Of a DNA stretch of 64,000 bases, positions 23,023 to 38,020 are shown in pieces (position 1 is the first letter of the stretch; every line of letters begins with the position of its first letter). Both the position numbers and the translations under genes were made by a program. The stretch covers positions 20,327 to 84,326 of the forward strand of contig ARYC01018604.1 of assembly GCA_000711775.1 (NCBI GenBank). The letters run 5' to 3'. Source of the DNA: Oxytricha trifallax (lineage: Eukaryota > Ciliophora > Spirotrichea > Sporadotrichida > Oxytrichidae). The notes beneath the pieces were generated by a model. That model worked only from the letters and a program-made list of their open reading frames with translations, was not told the origin of the DNA and searched no databases.

Positions 23023-25221
23023 ATGGAAGATCCACATTTATTACAAGATAGTATCATATAATAATAAACCCCTATTCCCTCCTCTTAATTTGAACCAATA
23101 AAATAAAAAACTTAATCTTTGGATTTGGCTTATAAATTAACTTCCTATAATAATTCAATAGTCCCTAAAAGCACAAATATTAAGAAATAACTCGCTTAAA
23201 TTAAGTAAGAAATTAATAAGAAATAGCTAATCATAGAAGATCAAAAAATTTACAATAAAAATAATAACTAAGGATAAAATCATAACTTAGGGAAAACTAT
23301 ACAGTCAAGGCCGATAGCTCCAAAATCCAAAAATATAAATTAAAATTAACTACAGCTCTCCCTTAGCACTAGTTAAGCTGATTAAAATGAGCTGAATAAT
23401 TTCAATTTAAAAAACGAAAACTTGTATTCGTATCAAACAACTTCTAATTCTAGACTGATGTTAAATGTTGAACTAACAAAAAATTTACAGGCAAGGTAAG
23501 CTCGCACAGATAACTCAACTTTTTTCAATGAATAATCTGATTAAAATGTATTGCCTTTTGATGTTTACACTTAAATAGTTCAATAAACTGAGCAGCTTAT
23601 TCTAAATTAAGATTAAGGAGCTTTAGAGTGTGCTGCTGATCGCACTCCAAAATCAAGTTAAGTCAAAACACCGATTAAAGTATAAACTCCAAAATATAGA
23701 GACTGTAATTTACAAACTAGTCATCAGGGAAGAATCAAGGATTCAAGGGAAATGAGAGAAACCTTTCATGATGAAGGTAATCAGATTTATTAAGAGTACT
23801 TGAAAAACTTAAATTCTGATCAACTATATGACAATAGAAACAGAAACCCAGCTTTACAGCCACATTTCAAAACGAAATCCTTTTCTAAGGACACTCATAG
23901 AGGGAGGAAATTTTCTTAAATTACTCATGATTTACAAAACTTGTCTCCAATTATAATACACCCCACACATAATAAATCTATATAAAGAACAGCCTCCCAT
24001 CATAACATAAATTAAATTACTCTAAGTTTCCCTCATACCTCAGACTAAAACATATAAGATAAAAGAGTTGGATAGGCAAATCTTAATAATTATAGTAATA
24101 CTAATAGTGTTTTAGGAAACACCTCAGTTTTATAAATTATAAAAGAGACTTAGAAAGGAAGCATTGGCAAGTTAAATTTAGGAATGAAAAAGAATTTGAA
24201 AATTGTTTAATAAGAGAAGGCTCGATAGAAGAATATGCTTAAAATTCAAAAGATTTATGAATAAATGAAAAGGAATATTTCGAGTTTAGTAGAGGAAACG
24301 TAAAATGGTGATAATTAACTGCCAGAAAGCTTTTTGGCAAATAGTAAAAATAGTGATTATATTGAAATATAGAATCAAGAATCAGTAAATTAAAGATAAC
24401 CAGACGATAAAGAATTCCAAAATTAAAGAATAGCGAAGCATTTGAAGAGAAATTAGATAAATTAAAGATTCAAATCTCACAACGATTCCAAATTAAAATA
24501 AGATCCTAGAGTATTTTTACCAGATATTAATTCAAAAACCGCAAGATTCAATGAAATTGAGACTTTAGAAACAGATTAAATAGATTAAAATACCTCAGGC
24601 GACTAACTTGTTCAAAATAAGAGTTTCATTGTAAATGTTTAAAAGTAGGATGCTGAGCAGAAATTATTGAATCTCTTGCTTCATTCAAAAATTTCCCATT
24701 CTGTAGAGAGATAAAAAGCTTATAAATTTGTGAAGCCTATCGTCCTGCCCATAGATCCCAACGAAGACAGCTCTTATTATTCACAATTCTAGTATTCTTA
24801 AGTTTAATCTCCATATATACCAAATTCATTAAGTCCACTTAAAAGCCATTAGAAATTAACTCCTTTTAAAGGATTCAGTATGCATTCCTCGAAAAAGTAG
24901 AAATCTCCAAAAAACTTTAGCAATAATATTTTTGAACAAGACTACTCAAACTTCCCAAATTTGAAGGAAAAGCTTTAAAATTAATAATTTCATAATTAAA
25001 AACATCACGGAAATTACTCTTTTAAGATGTAATAGAATAAACAATCGTCCCTTGTGGATATTGGGAGCTAACTTATTTAGCCAAGTTATAAAGCTAACTT
25101 TACAATGAAAATTCCTTTGAAAAACTAACATATTCCAATTAGGAATAACAAACTTGTTAAATATCATAAATAAATGTCACAAATGACAAATTATCAGACG
25201 AGTTTGTATGACTAAATATGA
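23023..25221 (+). CDS. Unrecognised 732-aa low-complexity protein, single uninterrupted frame
   Basis: ATG at 23023 (MEDPHLLQDSIIQQQTP) to TGA at 25221, exactly 733 codons with no intron and no IES. A large share of codons are TAA/TAG read as Gln, so the standard code would show nothing here. Composition is Q/N/S/K-rich. A basic, helix-like middle (GMKKNLKIVQQEKARQKNM, then LKIQKIYEQMKRN) may form a coiled coil; short Ser/Pro-rich repeats such as SPLKSHQKLTPFKG resemble phosphorylation sites. No membrane segment. No family recognised; a cytoskeletal or regulatory role cannot be decided from sequence. Confidence 0.8.
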
Positions 25222-25738
25222 TTTTCTTAATTTGCTTAAATAAATTTATAATAGTTGAGTTTGGATAAAATAATAAATTTAATTCAATTTCTAATTTTTT
25301 TTACCTAAATACTAGCTTTAAAAATATAAAGAGTTGATATAAAAGGGAAGTTTAAGTATTAGAAATAATTGATTTATTTTGGTAATCTATACTCTCACCA
25401 AAATTTTAAATATAATTCTCTTTTAAACATTGAGAGAAAATTGTTTATCTTATTTTTATTCAATTAAGACAAGTTTGTTTTTATCTATCAAATATTTTAT
25501 ATAGATTTTGAAATAAACTATTGAAAAATTTCAATCAAACTTAATATATAATTGAATAGCTTGTTGATTATTTAATGACATACATGATTAATATTCTATA
25601 AATTTACAAATTATAAAATAAATTTATTATTGATTTCGCAAAATTATATAAGTTAAATAATCTATTCTACATTAATTTGATAATAATATTAGTCTATTAT
25701 TAAGTGTAAGCTATTTAATTTATATTTATATTTTTAAA
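25222..25738. other. AT-rich intergenic region
   Basis: 517 bp between two same-strand genes. No credible coding frame. It must contain the 3' end of one gene and the promoter of the next. Confidence 0.3.
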
Positions 25739-27024
25739 ATGGATTATTAAAACAGATCTGTGCACCAATCAAAATCCAATAACCACTATCGAAGTAGCTC
25801 ATAAATCATCAATCCTGCATCATTAATCTTATCTCCAATTAATAAGTAGGCTAGCGTTTTCAAGCAAAATTTTGAATAGAATTAACAGATTTTTTCTCCA
25901 AAAATTTAAAGAATAAATAAGGATTTGGATAATTTTCATGGCAATCTACCAAAAATGAGTATCAGTAATAGATTATAAGATGGAAATATATTCGGAAATA
26001 AAAATAAATAGTCTATAAATTTAACTTAAATTAACAAGGTAATAGTTAGCCTGATTCTAAATTATTATATTAGAATTTAACATGATTTTATTGAAATTGA
26101 TTTGAAAAAAAAGAATGATATAAAAGTTTTAAACCCTTTACAACGATAGGATTTATTTGTTAATATGCATGATGGATAAATAATTATATTAATGAGAATA
26201 AATCTAAAAAAGAACCGTATTTTAAGAACAATCTTCCCCATTTAATTAAAAAATGTAATTTCCATAAATTAGGGAGTAAAGAAGTAAAAAATCATTGAAT
26301 AATTCTACATTAATGCAAAGTTAACCATTCCAACAACTAAAGCTACTAATAAAGCAGAAAAATTAATCTAAAATAAAAAATTAACATGTAAAATTGCCAC
26401 TTTTACTTAAAAACACATCAAAGCTCAGCGAGCAATATTAGACTAGTGGAATGCTAAATTAAAGTTGTATATAGTAAGATGACAAATATTTTTAAGAGTC
26501 AATCAAAAGCCCTTCAAAGCAATCAATCGGCAAAATTTAGCAAATTAGGGCTCAAGCAAGAAATATCAGGAGTTTTTATAGCAAATAAAACAGTCCAAAT
26601 TAACACTAATAATCATTAGATTTAAAAATATATGATGAAGAATATTCTCCTGAATAAAGATATCAGGACTCATTTCACTATAAGAGCTCTAATTATTAAT
26701 CTAGAAGTTTGTTAAAGAGCTACTCTAGAAGCAATAAATTTAGCAAGGTAAGTTGATCTTAAGATTAAGTCATTTAAAAAAACATATATTTTAAAGGGAT
26801 TTTTCGGATAAATGTTCAAAGATGAAAGTCTAATGAGTGCCACAAGAAAAATTGAAGTACTTAAATAGATTCAAGAAAGAGAGCAATAGAAAAAAGACTT
26901 ATATCAAAAGAAATATCTTTCCTATGAAAGAAAATAAGATTTGCTGATAAGTTACTCCTAAAATCATATTTGCATTAGCTAAGAGTTACTTTGCAATTTT
27001 AATCATAAAATAAAATTCATTAAT

Positions 27025-27033
<9 letters not shown>
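25739..27033 (+). CDS. Unrecognised Ser/Lys/Asn-rich protein, three introns
   Basis: Start MDYQNRSVHQSKSNNHYRSS at 25739, TGA 27031-27033. Exon blocks: LILSPINKQASVFKQ..NLTQINK; DLFVNMHDGQII..AQRAILDQWNAKLKLYI; SIKSPSKQSIGKIQQIRAQ..SLLKSYSRSNKFSK; GFFGQMFKDESLMSATRKIEV..LLCNFNHKIKFINSK. The junctions fit GT..AG introns, one of only 25 bp (GTAAGATGAC..AAGAG) and a first one of about 115 bp that could instead be an IES. Coiled-coil-like Lys/Glu/Gln stretch near the C-terminus (QIQEREQQKKDLYQKK). Its last codons overlap the convergent PTEN-like gene by 9 bp. No family recognised. Confidence 0.72.
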
Positions 27034-28573
<1,540 letters not shown>

Positions 28574-28649
28574 TTTTGAGTTAGTAGTAGTGTTGCTTTA
28601 ATAGTTATTGTTATAATTTGGGGTCTGATTCAGAGATGATCGGCTTCCA

Positions 28650-29920
28650 TTTTTAATGGTAGTTTATTTAAATAAAGCTTATGGGCAATGTATTAATTCA
28701 ACTTATATGAATTAAATTAAATAATTTAATTTGCTTTATTTATTTCATTACAATTCTCAATAAATTCACTTGTGTTATTTTCTTGATTAAAGTACTTCAA
28801 ATTAATTTATGAATGCTTTTTATTTAATTAATTTTATTTTTGAAACGGTTTTTTATGTTTAAATTTTATGCATTTATTATAAAGAATTATGAATAAAAAA
28901 TAAAATATTCCTCCAGAACTTATTATGCACCGACTTGTTTTTAATTTTATTCAATCCTCTAGCTCATTTTTATCTATTCTTTTGCCTCAGGTGAAATGAA
29001 AAATGTTTTTTATTAAGAAACCTTTGAATTATAAACTTAGCTTTTAGCTGGAGATTCTTAATCTTAATCGTATAGTTGCACTTTTCCCTTTTTATTATTC
29101 ATTTTATTTATGATAATTATATGAAAATATTGATGCTATAAATCAGATATATTATTGCATGGTGAGTATAAAAGGAATTCAAATATTTTATGAATTGGAA
29201 AGAGTATTTTTATAGAATATATTGATAATAAATAAATATTTATTTGATATGGTAAGAATATAAATATAAACACTACCTAAGTGGAGTTAATATATTATAT
29301 ATATATGATAAATTAAGCTTTATACCTACAAGTATAATTTTGTTTATCAATTTGAATTAATTTTCGCAATAAAAAAATTAATTTAATTATATTTTAATTA
29401 ATTTGCTTATTTATAATTCTAAAGTTTATCTTAAATATGAAAATATTAACACCATTATATGATATAAAATTATATATGACTTCAACTTTAAATAAAAATA
29501 TGCTTGAAAAAGCTATTAATTTTGTAGGAAAATGTATACATTAAGAGCTGTTAAACATATAAACATGTTTTGTAATTTTTCAATGTATATATAATATCAG
29601 AAATTAATGTAACTTGATATTATTCTTAAAACTTTAGGAATTGTATAAGATTTTAGCTAATTTAACTAGACTTATTTAAGTATTATGAATGAAATTTTTT
29701 ATGTTAAACTATTTTTAATATTCAAATTAAATATTACTTTTTTCAACTTTTTCCTCTTATATAAATAAAATGATTGATTTGATTGAAAATTATTTGAATT
29801 ATGAATTTTCTATAGAGAGTAGCTTTTTTACTCTCTATTTATATAAACGAGGTGTCTTGTGAAATAAAAATAATTTAAATAGGTGAGAACTAGGATAATT
29901 GCTCATACCTCTAAAGATAA
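28650..29920. other. Long AT-rich non-coding region
   Basis: About 1.27 kb between the PTEN-like gene and the end of the channel gene, roughly 80 percent A+T. No open frame, RNA gene, inverted repeat or telomere motif is recognised; it may be promoter plus germline-only spacer. Confidence 0.35.
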
Positions 29921-32900
29921 TCATTCTTCTTTCTCTTTCTTGACATGAGTAAGAATTTCGTCAAGTTTTGTATTGAATTTAGTTTCAAGAGATTCAATTC
30001 TTGAATTGACCAATGTCTTGATTGAGTCAAGACCACCCAAGAACTCGTCGTTTTGCTTGTCTTCGTTGAGTTAGATTTCTCTGGCAACAAGCATATATAA
30101 GGAAATTAACAATATTAAATTAAAAATGTACTTAATAATACTTGTGTTTGTCTGAGAAGCCTTTTTGTCTGTTATCTGGGATCAAATAGCAGTTCTCAGA
30201 AATGATTCTTGCTCTCTCTTGGTAAAATTAATTTAAAAATAATAACAACTTTAAATTTTTGATTGAAATTTAACTAGCTTGCTCAGCAACGTCGTTGATT
30301 TTGGAGAAGGACTCTGAAATGATAGCAATCAAGAGGTTAAGCATAACAATCATAATTAAATAAATGAAAATTTGATTAAAAATGTCTTAAAATCCTTTAG
30401 AATGAGAACAAGGATTGAAGCAAACAAGAACATGATCCAGGTGGTAAGACTTTAAGCGTTGTTATCATATTCATCCAATTAGAAATCTCCTAGAGAAGTT
30501 CTGTAAGAGTAGAGGAGAGCTGTAAAGAAGTTACCTCCTGCAAATCTAGCACTTTCATCGGCAGATGAGTTTGAGAGACTCAAGAATGCATCACCAAATG
30601 CTGCCAATACAATGATTTTTTATCTATTAATATTTATGTATTAACGATTAAGACGACGAAGAAGACCTTCATGTCTTTAACGACTTCAACGATCATTCTA
30701 ATCAAATAGCCAGTCTCCTTGAAAATTCTTAGGAAGTATAGGAACTTGAACCACATGAACAATGAGGCAACTGAGTGAAGAGAGTGTTGGAAGTCATACT
30801 TGATTCTCAGGAAGTCTTAGAGAACGATCAAGGGAATGATAATGGGTGGGATCAGATCGAAGTAATTCCAAATTGAGAATAAGTATTCAATACCTTAACT
30901 AAAGAGTTGCTTCACTTCAGTCACAAGGAAATAAGTTGAGACTAGGAGGATAAGTGGTCCAATGAGTAAAAATTGAATGAATTTCCAGAAATAAATTAAT
31001 AATCAAGAATTTAAGCACGCTATTTTATTACTAATCATTTTTAAATATATTAAAATGGCACGTATCTCAAAATGGATAAAATTTCGAGATGCGTGCCAAA
31101 TAAATCGAATTAATAAATTAAGTTTCTTATATCTAAGTTAAAATGAAATATAGTTTGTAGTAATTTAAAGTTCATATTATAATTAAATTATAAAATATAA
31201 AATTACTAAAATATATAATTGATCACAACTAATAATTTCAAAATTTTAAAACTTAATTGGTAGTTTATTTATAAGAAATTAAATTTAAATAATAATTATA
31301 ATATGAACTTTAAATTACTACAAACTATATTTCATTTTAACTTAGATATAAGAAACTTAATTTATTAATTCGATTTATTTGGCACGCATCTCGAAATTTT
31401 ATCCATTTTGAGATACGTGCCATTTTAATATATTTAAAAATGATTAGTAATAAAATAGCGTGCTTAAATTCTTGATTATTAATTTATTTCTGGAAATTCA
31501 TTCAATTTTTACTCAATAATTATTTGAAAACATTTGACTATAGAAAATAAAATTGATAAGTTTATTTTTATAAAATCTTTTTATTTTGTTTAGTTAGATT
31601 TCTAAATCTTTTGTTTTAAATTTAATATTGCCTTTAAAATTAAAAATAATTGATTTTAAAATCATTAATGATTTAATAAATTTTTAAATTAAAAAATTCC
31701 CATTTCCAATTCAATGAAAATTTATAAAAATAATTGGGATGTCCCCTCCAAAACTGGAACTTTTTACGGAAATTTGAAAAAAATTTTGAACATTTAAAAA
31801 ATAGCCGTGAAAAAAATATATACTGAATTAAATGGCCACTACCCCGTATAATTTGGCTATCTTAGTTAACAATAAAATAATTAAACTCCAAAAATAATTA
31901 AGGGTAAGTGAAGTTCTTTGTCTTTAAATATTACCAAAAATTAATTTTCTTGTCCATTTTTAAAGACAAAGAACTTCACTTACCCTTAATTATTTTTGGA
32001 ATTTAATTATTTTATTGTTAACTAAGATAGCCAAATTATACATGGCAGTGGTCATTAAATTCTGTAAATGTTTTTTCACGGCTATTTTTAAATGTTCAAA
32101 ATTTATTCCAGATTTGCTAAAAAATTTTCAGTTTTGGAGGGGGTACCCAATAATTGTAACTTAACAATAATGAAGAAGGCATAATCATAACCCGTTCAAG
32201 GTAGCATAATCTTCCTCTGGTTCATGGAATCTTTCCACAAAAATGAAGTTTGAGTAGAACGAAGCTACATAAGCATAAAGGCAATAAAGGGTACAAATAG
32301 TCTCTTGATTGTGTATTCCTTGGCAAGTTTCCACTTGTAATCAATGATAGTTTGAATACCTCTGTTGGCAAACAATTGAATGTTATCAGTGTTGGCTAAT
32401 GAATCAAAGAAGGAATCTGTAACTTTGTTGCCATAGCAATTCAGCTTAGGTAAATCTAAGAATTCAAGCTTGATGTCTGCCTCCACTGGAGATTCTTTAA
32501 ATAGTGTATGTTCAATTTCTTTGACATCCATCCAAATCTGAGATTATGTGCTTGCATAAGTTTGAGTTCCTTTTAAGTTTAAGCAGCCTCTTCTAATAGA
32601 TTGAATTTGCTGAGTCTGCTTGAATCTCTTAGTAATATACCCATCGACATTTTCTAATCCTTGATCTATAGCAATTGAAAGAGTATTTACGACGGCCCTG
32701 CTGTGATGATCTAATGGAGCATCTCCGAGCTTTTCGAAAAGTAAATCAGCAGTCTTGAATTCTTTATTGCTCATACAAAGATGCATGGGAGAGAAGTTAT
32801 CTAAATTGTTTAAGAAAGGAATTTCAAAACCTTCATTTTCTCTTTCAGCATTTTCATAGAGTTGTTTCACAATATCTTACTTAAGAGCAGCATAGTGAAG

Positions 32901-35900
32901 TGCTGTATTGCACCAAGGGAAAATATTATAGACTAACTACTCAATCTATGAGTTATCGATATCTTCCAATGAGAAGTCCTTGGTGTTTTTTATTTATTCT
33001 GCTAATCTCCAATGAAGGAAAGTGAAACTCAGATCTATGACGTATTTGTATTTGCATGTGTCAATATAAATGATTTAGTCTATATTAAATTGTAATTTTA
33101 ATCTTAGTGTAATCAATATCGAACATTTAATCATAAATCTACCAAGGTTACCTTTAGCCTTCGAGATAATAAGCGGCCTTGAACTTTTAGTATTTATTTT
33201 TTAGTCTGTCTAGTGTATCTCCAATTTCTAGGGAATCTCTCATGAAATAGAAGTGAGAGGAATTCTTAATTTCTTCAAACAATGGAACAGAGCTATATGC
33301 TATTTCATTGAAACCCTTTTCGATATCAATAATCTTCTCAATACCTTCTTTATTGACGAGTCTAATAGTCTTAGAGTCGATCCATTTGAATCTCTTGGCA
33401 TATTCTTTCACATCTCCTTCAGCAGGATTCATGAGACCAGTTGGAATTCTTTACTTAACCTTTTATGTCAAGGTTTCCTTAATGACGAATTCATTTGATT
33501 TTCTATCGCAATCCAAATAGTACATTAAGTCTGGTGAGCATAAGTAATTAGCATAACACAATTCACTCATATCCATGGGCCATTATGTCAATCTTCTTAC
33601 CATTCTCCATTTAGCTCTTCCAAACATAGATTTCTCTCTTTTGTATAAGAAAATTCTTTAATTAACCAATCTTTCGAGCATATACTCCAAATCATCACTA
33701 AAGTAGATTCTCTGGTAGTTTCCTACACCATAGAAAGGATGAGTAAAAGTGAAATGTTCTTTTACTTCGTACTCATTGATGATTTCGATCATCTTGAAAT
33801 TATGGAACTTCTTTTGCATAATCTTAATGTATGGCTTATTGTTTTCTAATGAAGTTCTAAGTTGCTCTGGCTCGAAATATTAATCATCAGTCATGTTATC
33901 GATTGGATCTCTTTGCATTAAGAGAGCTCTTGGTTGATACCATTCAGTTCTCCATATTATATCATGAACTTCATAACTGAAAATATCAAACTGAGATAGA
34001 TCGATATCCTTGAGTTAATGTACTTGTTCCAATTTACCTGTAATTGAACTCCAGGTAGTGAGGATGTTTCTCTTATCTAGTGCGATAAACTTATCCTTCA
34101 TTTTCTTTGTTGCGATGTATTATGATCTATCTAACATTCCCATAAAGTTAATAACATTTCTATGGAGACTTGGGACAATTTGGATTTGATCATAGTCTGA
34201 CATAAAAGATAGTCTTTGATTGTCCACACTGAAATCAATTAGACCGTTGCAACCAACTGTTGCTTTATCAAGCAAGAAGTTGTTGTCTTTGTCTTGATCA
34301 AGGAGTTGTTAGATATCGTAGACATAGAAACCGTATTCAGATCTTTTTGATGAGCAGTTTGTCATTGTGTAACAATAAGTGTTGTCGAGGAATTATAGTC
34401 CTTATACATTTTGATCTTCATAAACCTTAGTTTCACAAGTTACAGCGTCAATTTTATAGAAATTCTTTTCATCTACAAAGAAAAGATACTTGTCTTTATC
34501 TGTTGTCATTGAAGCATGGACCTTCAAATAATTTAAAAATATGACTCTTTATTGAACAATTTTTAAAATGTTAATTGCCAGTGATAACAGAGGGATTTTT
34601 TAAAGTATAATGCTTCTTAAGTGTAAAATAGAAAGTCAAAACACCTTCATCATTGTTTTCCCAATAATGAGTGTAGATTCTAATATCACCAGGCTCCTTG
34701 TTATAGAGGATGAACTCAGTTCTATCCTCTGGGGAGAAGAATGGAACAATTTAGGTATCTTCTCTAAGGTCCTCAACTAAAGTGTTGAAAATATAGAGGG
34801 TCTCTCTTGTGAAACCGTACAAGTTTAGAGTACCATTGTCGTTGGTAAGCATATAGATCATTCTATAATGCTCAATATCATTTCCCATAGAGATTAAGGT
34901 ACCAGCAGTACCATACTTGTTAAGCTTCATTTCCCAAAGTGCTGGTTCAGTAGTGTCTTCTGAATCGATAAGTTTGATTCTACCGTTGTCCAAATAAGCA
35001 CCTAAGTTATATTCGTGATCAGCTTTCTCATTTCTGAAAACTTTCAATACTTTCTCTTCCACAAAGAAATGCTTAACCCATTCCTTCTTGATAATATCAA
35101 ACAAAGAAATAATGTTGCCATGAGCTAAGAAGAATGAAGTATTGATAAGACAGAATAAATAAAACAAAGTCTTACGTTTTTCAAAGTTATCTCATATTTT
35201 AATTTACATTTTGAATGATGGATAGAACTTAACCAAATTAGCAATAGATCTATAAAAGAGCTTATCCCAATCCTTCTTGGAAAGTTGAGTTTCCTCAGCA
35301 ACTTCAAGACTGACTCTAGTATCCCAAGATGTCTTTACTTAAAGCTTTGTACCATCCTTTCTGATAAGATAGATAGCCTCAAAATTGATTTCAATATCGC
35401 TGAAAGTTTCCTCGCTTGAGCTCACTCTGGTTGAGTTCCAGTAGAAGTCTACTTTACCTGAGTCTCTCAAGGAAATACCGAATAAGAATTGAGTATCCTT
35501 AATGATTTGTTTGTACTTTACAATTGGGTCGAGTCTAACGTCTCTATGAACAACTTCAGTATACTGAATAAAAAGACAAATAATTTTAATTGTATTTGTA
35601 TAAAGATTAGATTATAAATTTTTGAAGATAAAAAATAAATTTAACTTTTAATTGATTATGACAATTTTGTAAATTTTAAATAACATTCATAAAAATAAAA
35701 AAAATACTATTTAATATATAATGAGAATCGCCTATTTTTATATTTATATCATTATATTGTATCTCGTCTATTACAATTATAATAATTTAAATAAAATTTA
35801 TTAATAAAAAAAGAATCGAGGTTATAAATGAAACTGAAGTCAGCAACCTTAACATCTCTACTCCAGAAGTACATTCTTAATTAGAATACCATAGATTTAT

Positions 35901-37922
35901 TTAATAATTTATAAACTTGCGTAGTCAATTTGGTTATCATCAGTTTCCATCAAGCAAATAATGTATTGTTGTTCCTTGGCAAACTTATTCTCATAAAACC
36001 CGTGTAGTTTGCACTAATCCCCGATCTAGTAAGTTGCAATTTCATCTTCACCTGGCTCGAGGTAGGTCTCCTTCCCGTCTTCCAAGATGAAGTTAATGTC
36101 AATGACCTTAACTGTGTTTGAGTTACCAATATAGAAGCAGCTGTTGCAGACACCCAAGTGCTTGACTAAAGATAAAAAATGGTTAATAAATTGACAGTTA
36201 TAAAATCGACATTAAATTCTGGTCTGACTATTAAATTAATCGACTAGTTTATTATATAATAGATATGGCTCCCTTAATTAAATATAGGGGTATATCGTAT
36301 TAGGGTCGTATCCCCATCTTGATAAAGATTGAGTAACTTTAATTAAAAATTATCTTGTAATTTGAAAATGTATTTCCTATAGACTACTCAAAGTAAATTT
36401 CATATTTATTATTTATGATTTATTAACTTATGGGATCTGAAACTTACAAGATGGGTCGTCTCTGACGAAGTCCTTGACTTTGAAGTAGGCAGCTTTTCTG
36501 TTCATATTGTAAATGAAAATGTATTCAGATCCAGCTTCATCAGGGTGAAGTCTGTATACAAAGTGTTCAGTGAATATATTCCAGGAATAAAACCCACAAA
36601 CCTTTGTTTAAATTAATTAATTAATGTCAAGAATAAGAAACAACTTTAACAAAATATTAAATGAGTTCTTATACAATTTTTTATAAATAGAATAATAATT
36701 ACTTATAGAAAACTCACAAACTAATATATTTTAAACCTTTCTTGGATTTATATTGTTATAATAAACTATAAATCTAAATACATCTATTAAGGAAAAAATA
36801 GATTGCCATCGAATTGATTTAAAATAAAATATTAATACTAAATAAGCTATTAATCTAGACATTAATTAATTAATTTTGTATTTTAGAATGAATGTTGTCT
36901 ATAGGCCATAGTCAATTAACAAAAAGAAAGATATTTACATTCAATAAAAAAACAATTTATCATAAAAATTGGAAATATATTATTCTATTTATTGATTGTA
37001 AGACTTTTTCGAAGCACTTCTCACCTTGCTTGTTCCAGACCTACATTAAGAAATTGCCTCCGTATTGATCTTTCAGTCTTTTTATATATAAAAAGAAATC
37101 ACTTATTTTTTATATTTAAAAAATAGACATAAAATACATTAAAAAACTAGAATAATGCTGATTTGAAACAGATTTTGCATGTATGAAAAAGATTCGATTG
37201 AAAGCTTTACAATTAATAATATTAACTTTTTGATAATACTTCAATATAAAATAAAATTTATCAATCATCAATCACATATCCTATAAAGTTCTTAATTTAA
37301 TATGGCCAAAATTTCACTATACCTTTTATTGCGATTAAATAATACAAATAATCAATTCGCTAAAATTAACTCTTCTAATTTATTCTAAAAATAAAATTTA
37401 AATTTCCTTAAATAATTATTTAATTTAATAACACTGTTATAATATTATTAAATATCTTTTCTTCCCTTCTTATTATTATGTCAATTCCCGATATAATTTT
37501 ATCAATAATTATTAATAAAGAAAATAGCTATTCAGTCTTTAATCTATGATTTCTATGATAACGGGACAGAATTCAAATGCTTCGTGATAGTAGCAGGTGT
37601 CCTTTATCTTGTACAGATCTGTGAAAATTAATGGTAAGAGGGTAATGTTAATGCTGAAAATTTTTTAAGGGAAAAGGATAACTTGCCTTCAAGCTTTATA
37701 TTTTAAATAATTCATATTTTTAACATGGAATTAAAATAGTTTTATAAATTATGAATTGCAAGCTACACAGGATAAGAAATTTGCTTGAAAAATTAGTCTG
37801 AAGTTCCAGTGCTCTTGAGGAAGTCACTGTTATAAAATACGTTCTCAACAACTTGTTCTAAACACGAAGAAATTAATGCGAAAAAGTATAGGTTACGTTT
37901 GATCTTTTGAAACAGATTTCAT
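29921..37922 (-). CDS. TRP-like cation channel with ankyrin and propeller-like N-terminus
   Basis: Very long gene split by many introns or IESs. Likely start MKSVSKDQT at 37922; early blocks LEQVVENVFYNSDFL, DLYKIKDTCYYHEAFEF, RLKDQYGGNFLMQVWN, VCGFYSWNIFTEHFVY. A large soluble region (about 33,000-36,170) has short strand-like repeats suggesting a beta-propeller (DKDKYLFFVDEKNFYKID, DKFIALDKRNILTTWS). Ankyrin-like CNTALHYAALKQDIVKQL and SPMHLCMSNKEFKTADLL precede the membrane part: RLFVPFIAFML, YVASFYSNFIFVERF, LLIGPLILLVSTYFLV, WNYFDLIPPIIIPLIV, WFKFLYFLRIFKETGYLIRM, pore FFTALLYSYRTSLGDF, and MIVMLNLLIAIISESFSKIND. A coiled coil ends the protein (SRIESLETKFNTKLDEIL) at TGA 29921. The pore (LGDF) and last helix match TRP/PKD2-type channels. 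Function in the cell is unknown; ciliary or plasma membrane is likely. Confidence 0.85.
30963..31515. mobile_element. Foldback element FBA inside the channel-gene IES
   Basis: 553 bp inverted repeat. The arms start TGAGTAAAAATTGAATG (30963) and end CATTCAATTTTTACTCA (31515), about 200 bp each, nearly identical, with a loop of about 130 bp near 31,200-31,300. Both arms carry the block GGCACG(T/C)ATCTC and its complement. The left terminus lies 4 bp outside the predicted IES boundary. No coding sequence and no convincing target duplication. Confidence 0.8.
30967..32187 (-). other. IES in the channel gene holding two foldback elements, pointer TTA
   Basis: On the minus strand the frame reads ..ATLNG-TTA then hits TGA at 32190, and resumes as TTA-CTC-ATT (LLIGPLILLV) from 30969. 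Joining at TTA (forward TAA 30967-30969 and 32188-32190) removes 1,221 bp and fuses a membrane helix in frame. The acceptor side has no AG, so an intron is unlikely. A 3-bp pointer is short but within the range known for non-scrambled IESs. Confidence 0.65.
31729..32155. mobile_element. Foldback element FBB, 7-bp target duplication
   Basis: 413 bp inverted repeat 31736..32148 starting GGGATGTCCCCTCC and ending GGAGGGGGTACCC, flanked by AATAATT at 31729-31735 and 32149-32155. The inner arms share AACAATAAAATAATTAAA and GGGTAAGTGAAGTTCTTTG as perfect complements around a short loop near 31,945. No coding capacity. It is nested in the same IES as FBA. Confidence 0.82.
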
Positions 37923-38020
37923 GAAAATTAATTTCAATTAAATTTATCTGAATCTTCAACAATATTGTTTACAAGTGAACCAATTTAAATTTAAATTATC
38001 TTTAACAAATTTGAACAGCA

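Noticed and set aside
28650-29920. tRNA or other RNA gene in long non-coding gaps
   Set aside because: No cloverleaf, A/B box pair or other recognisable RNA signature found by eye; a covariance-model scan would be decisive.
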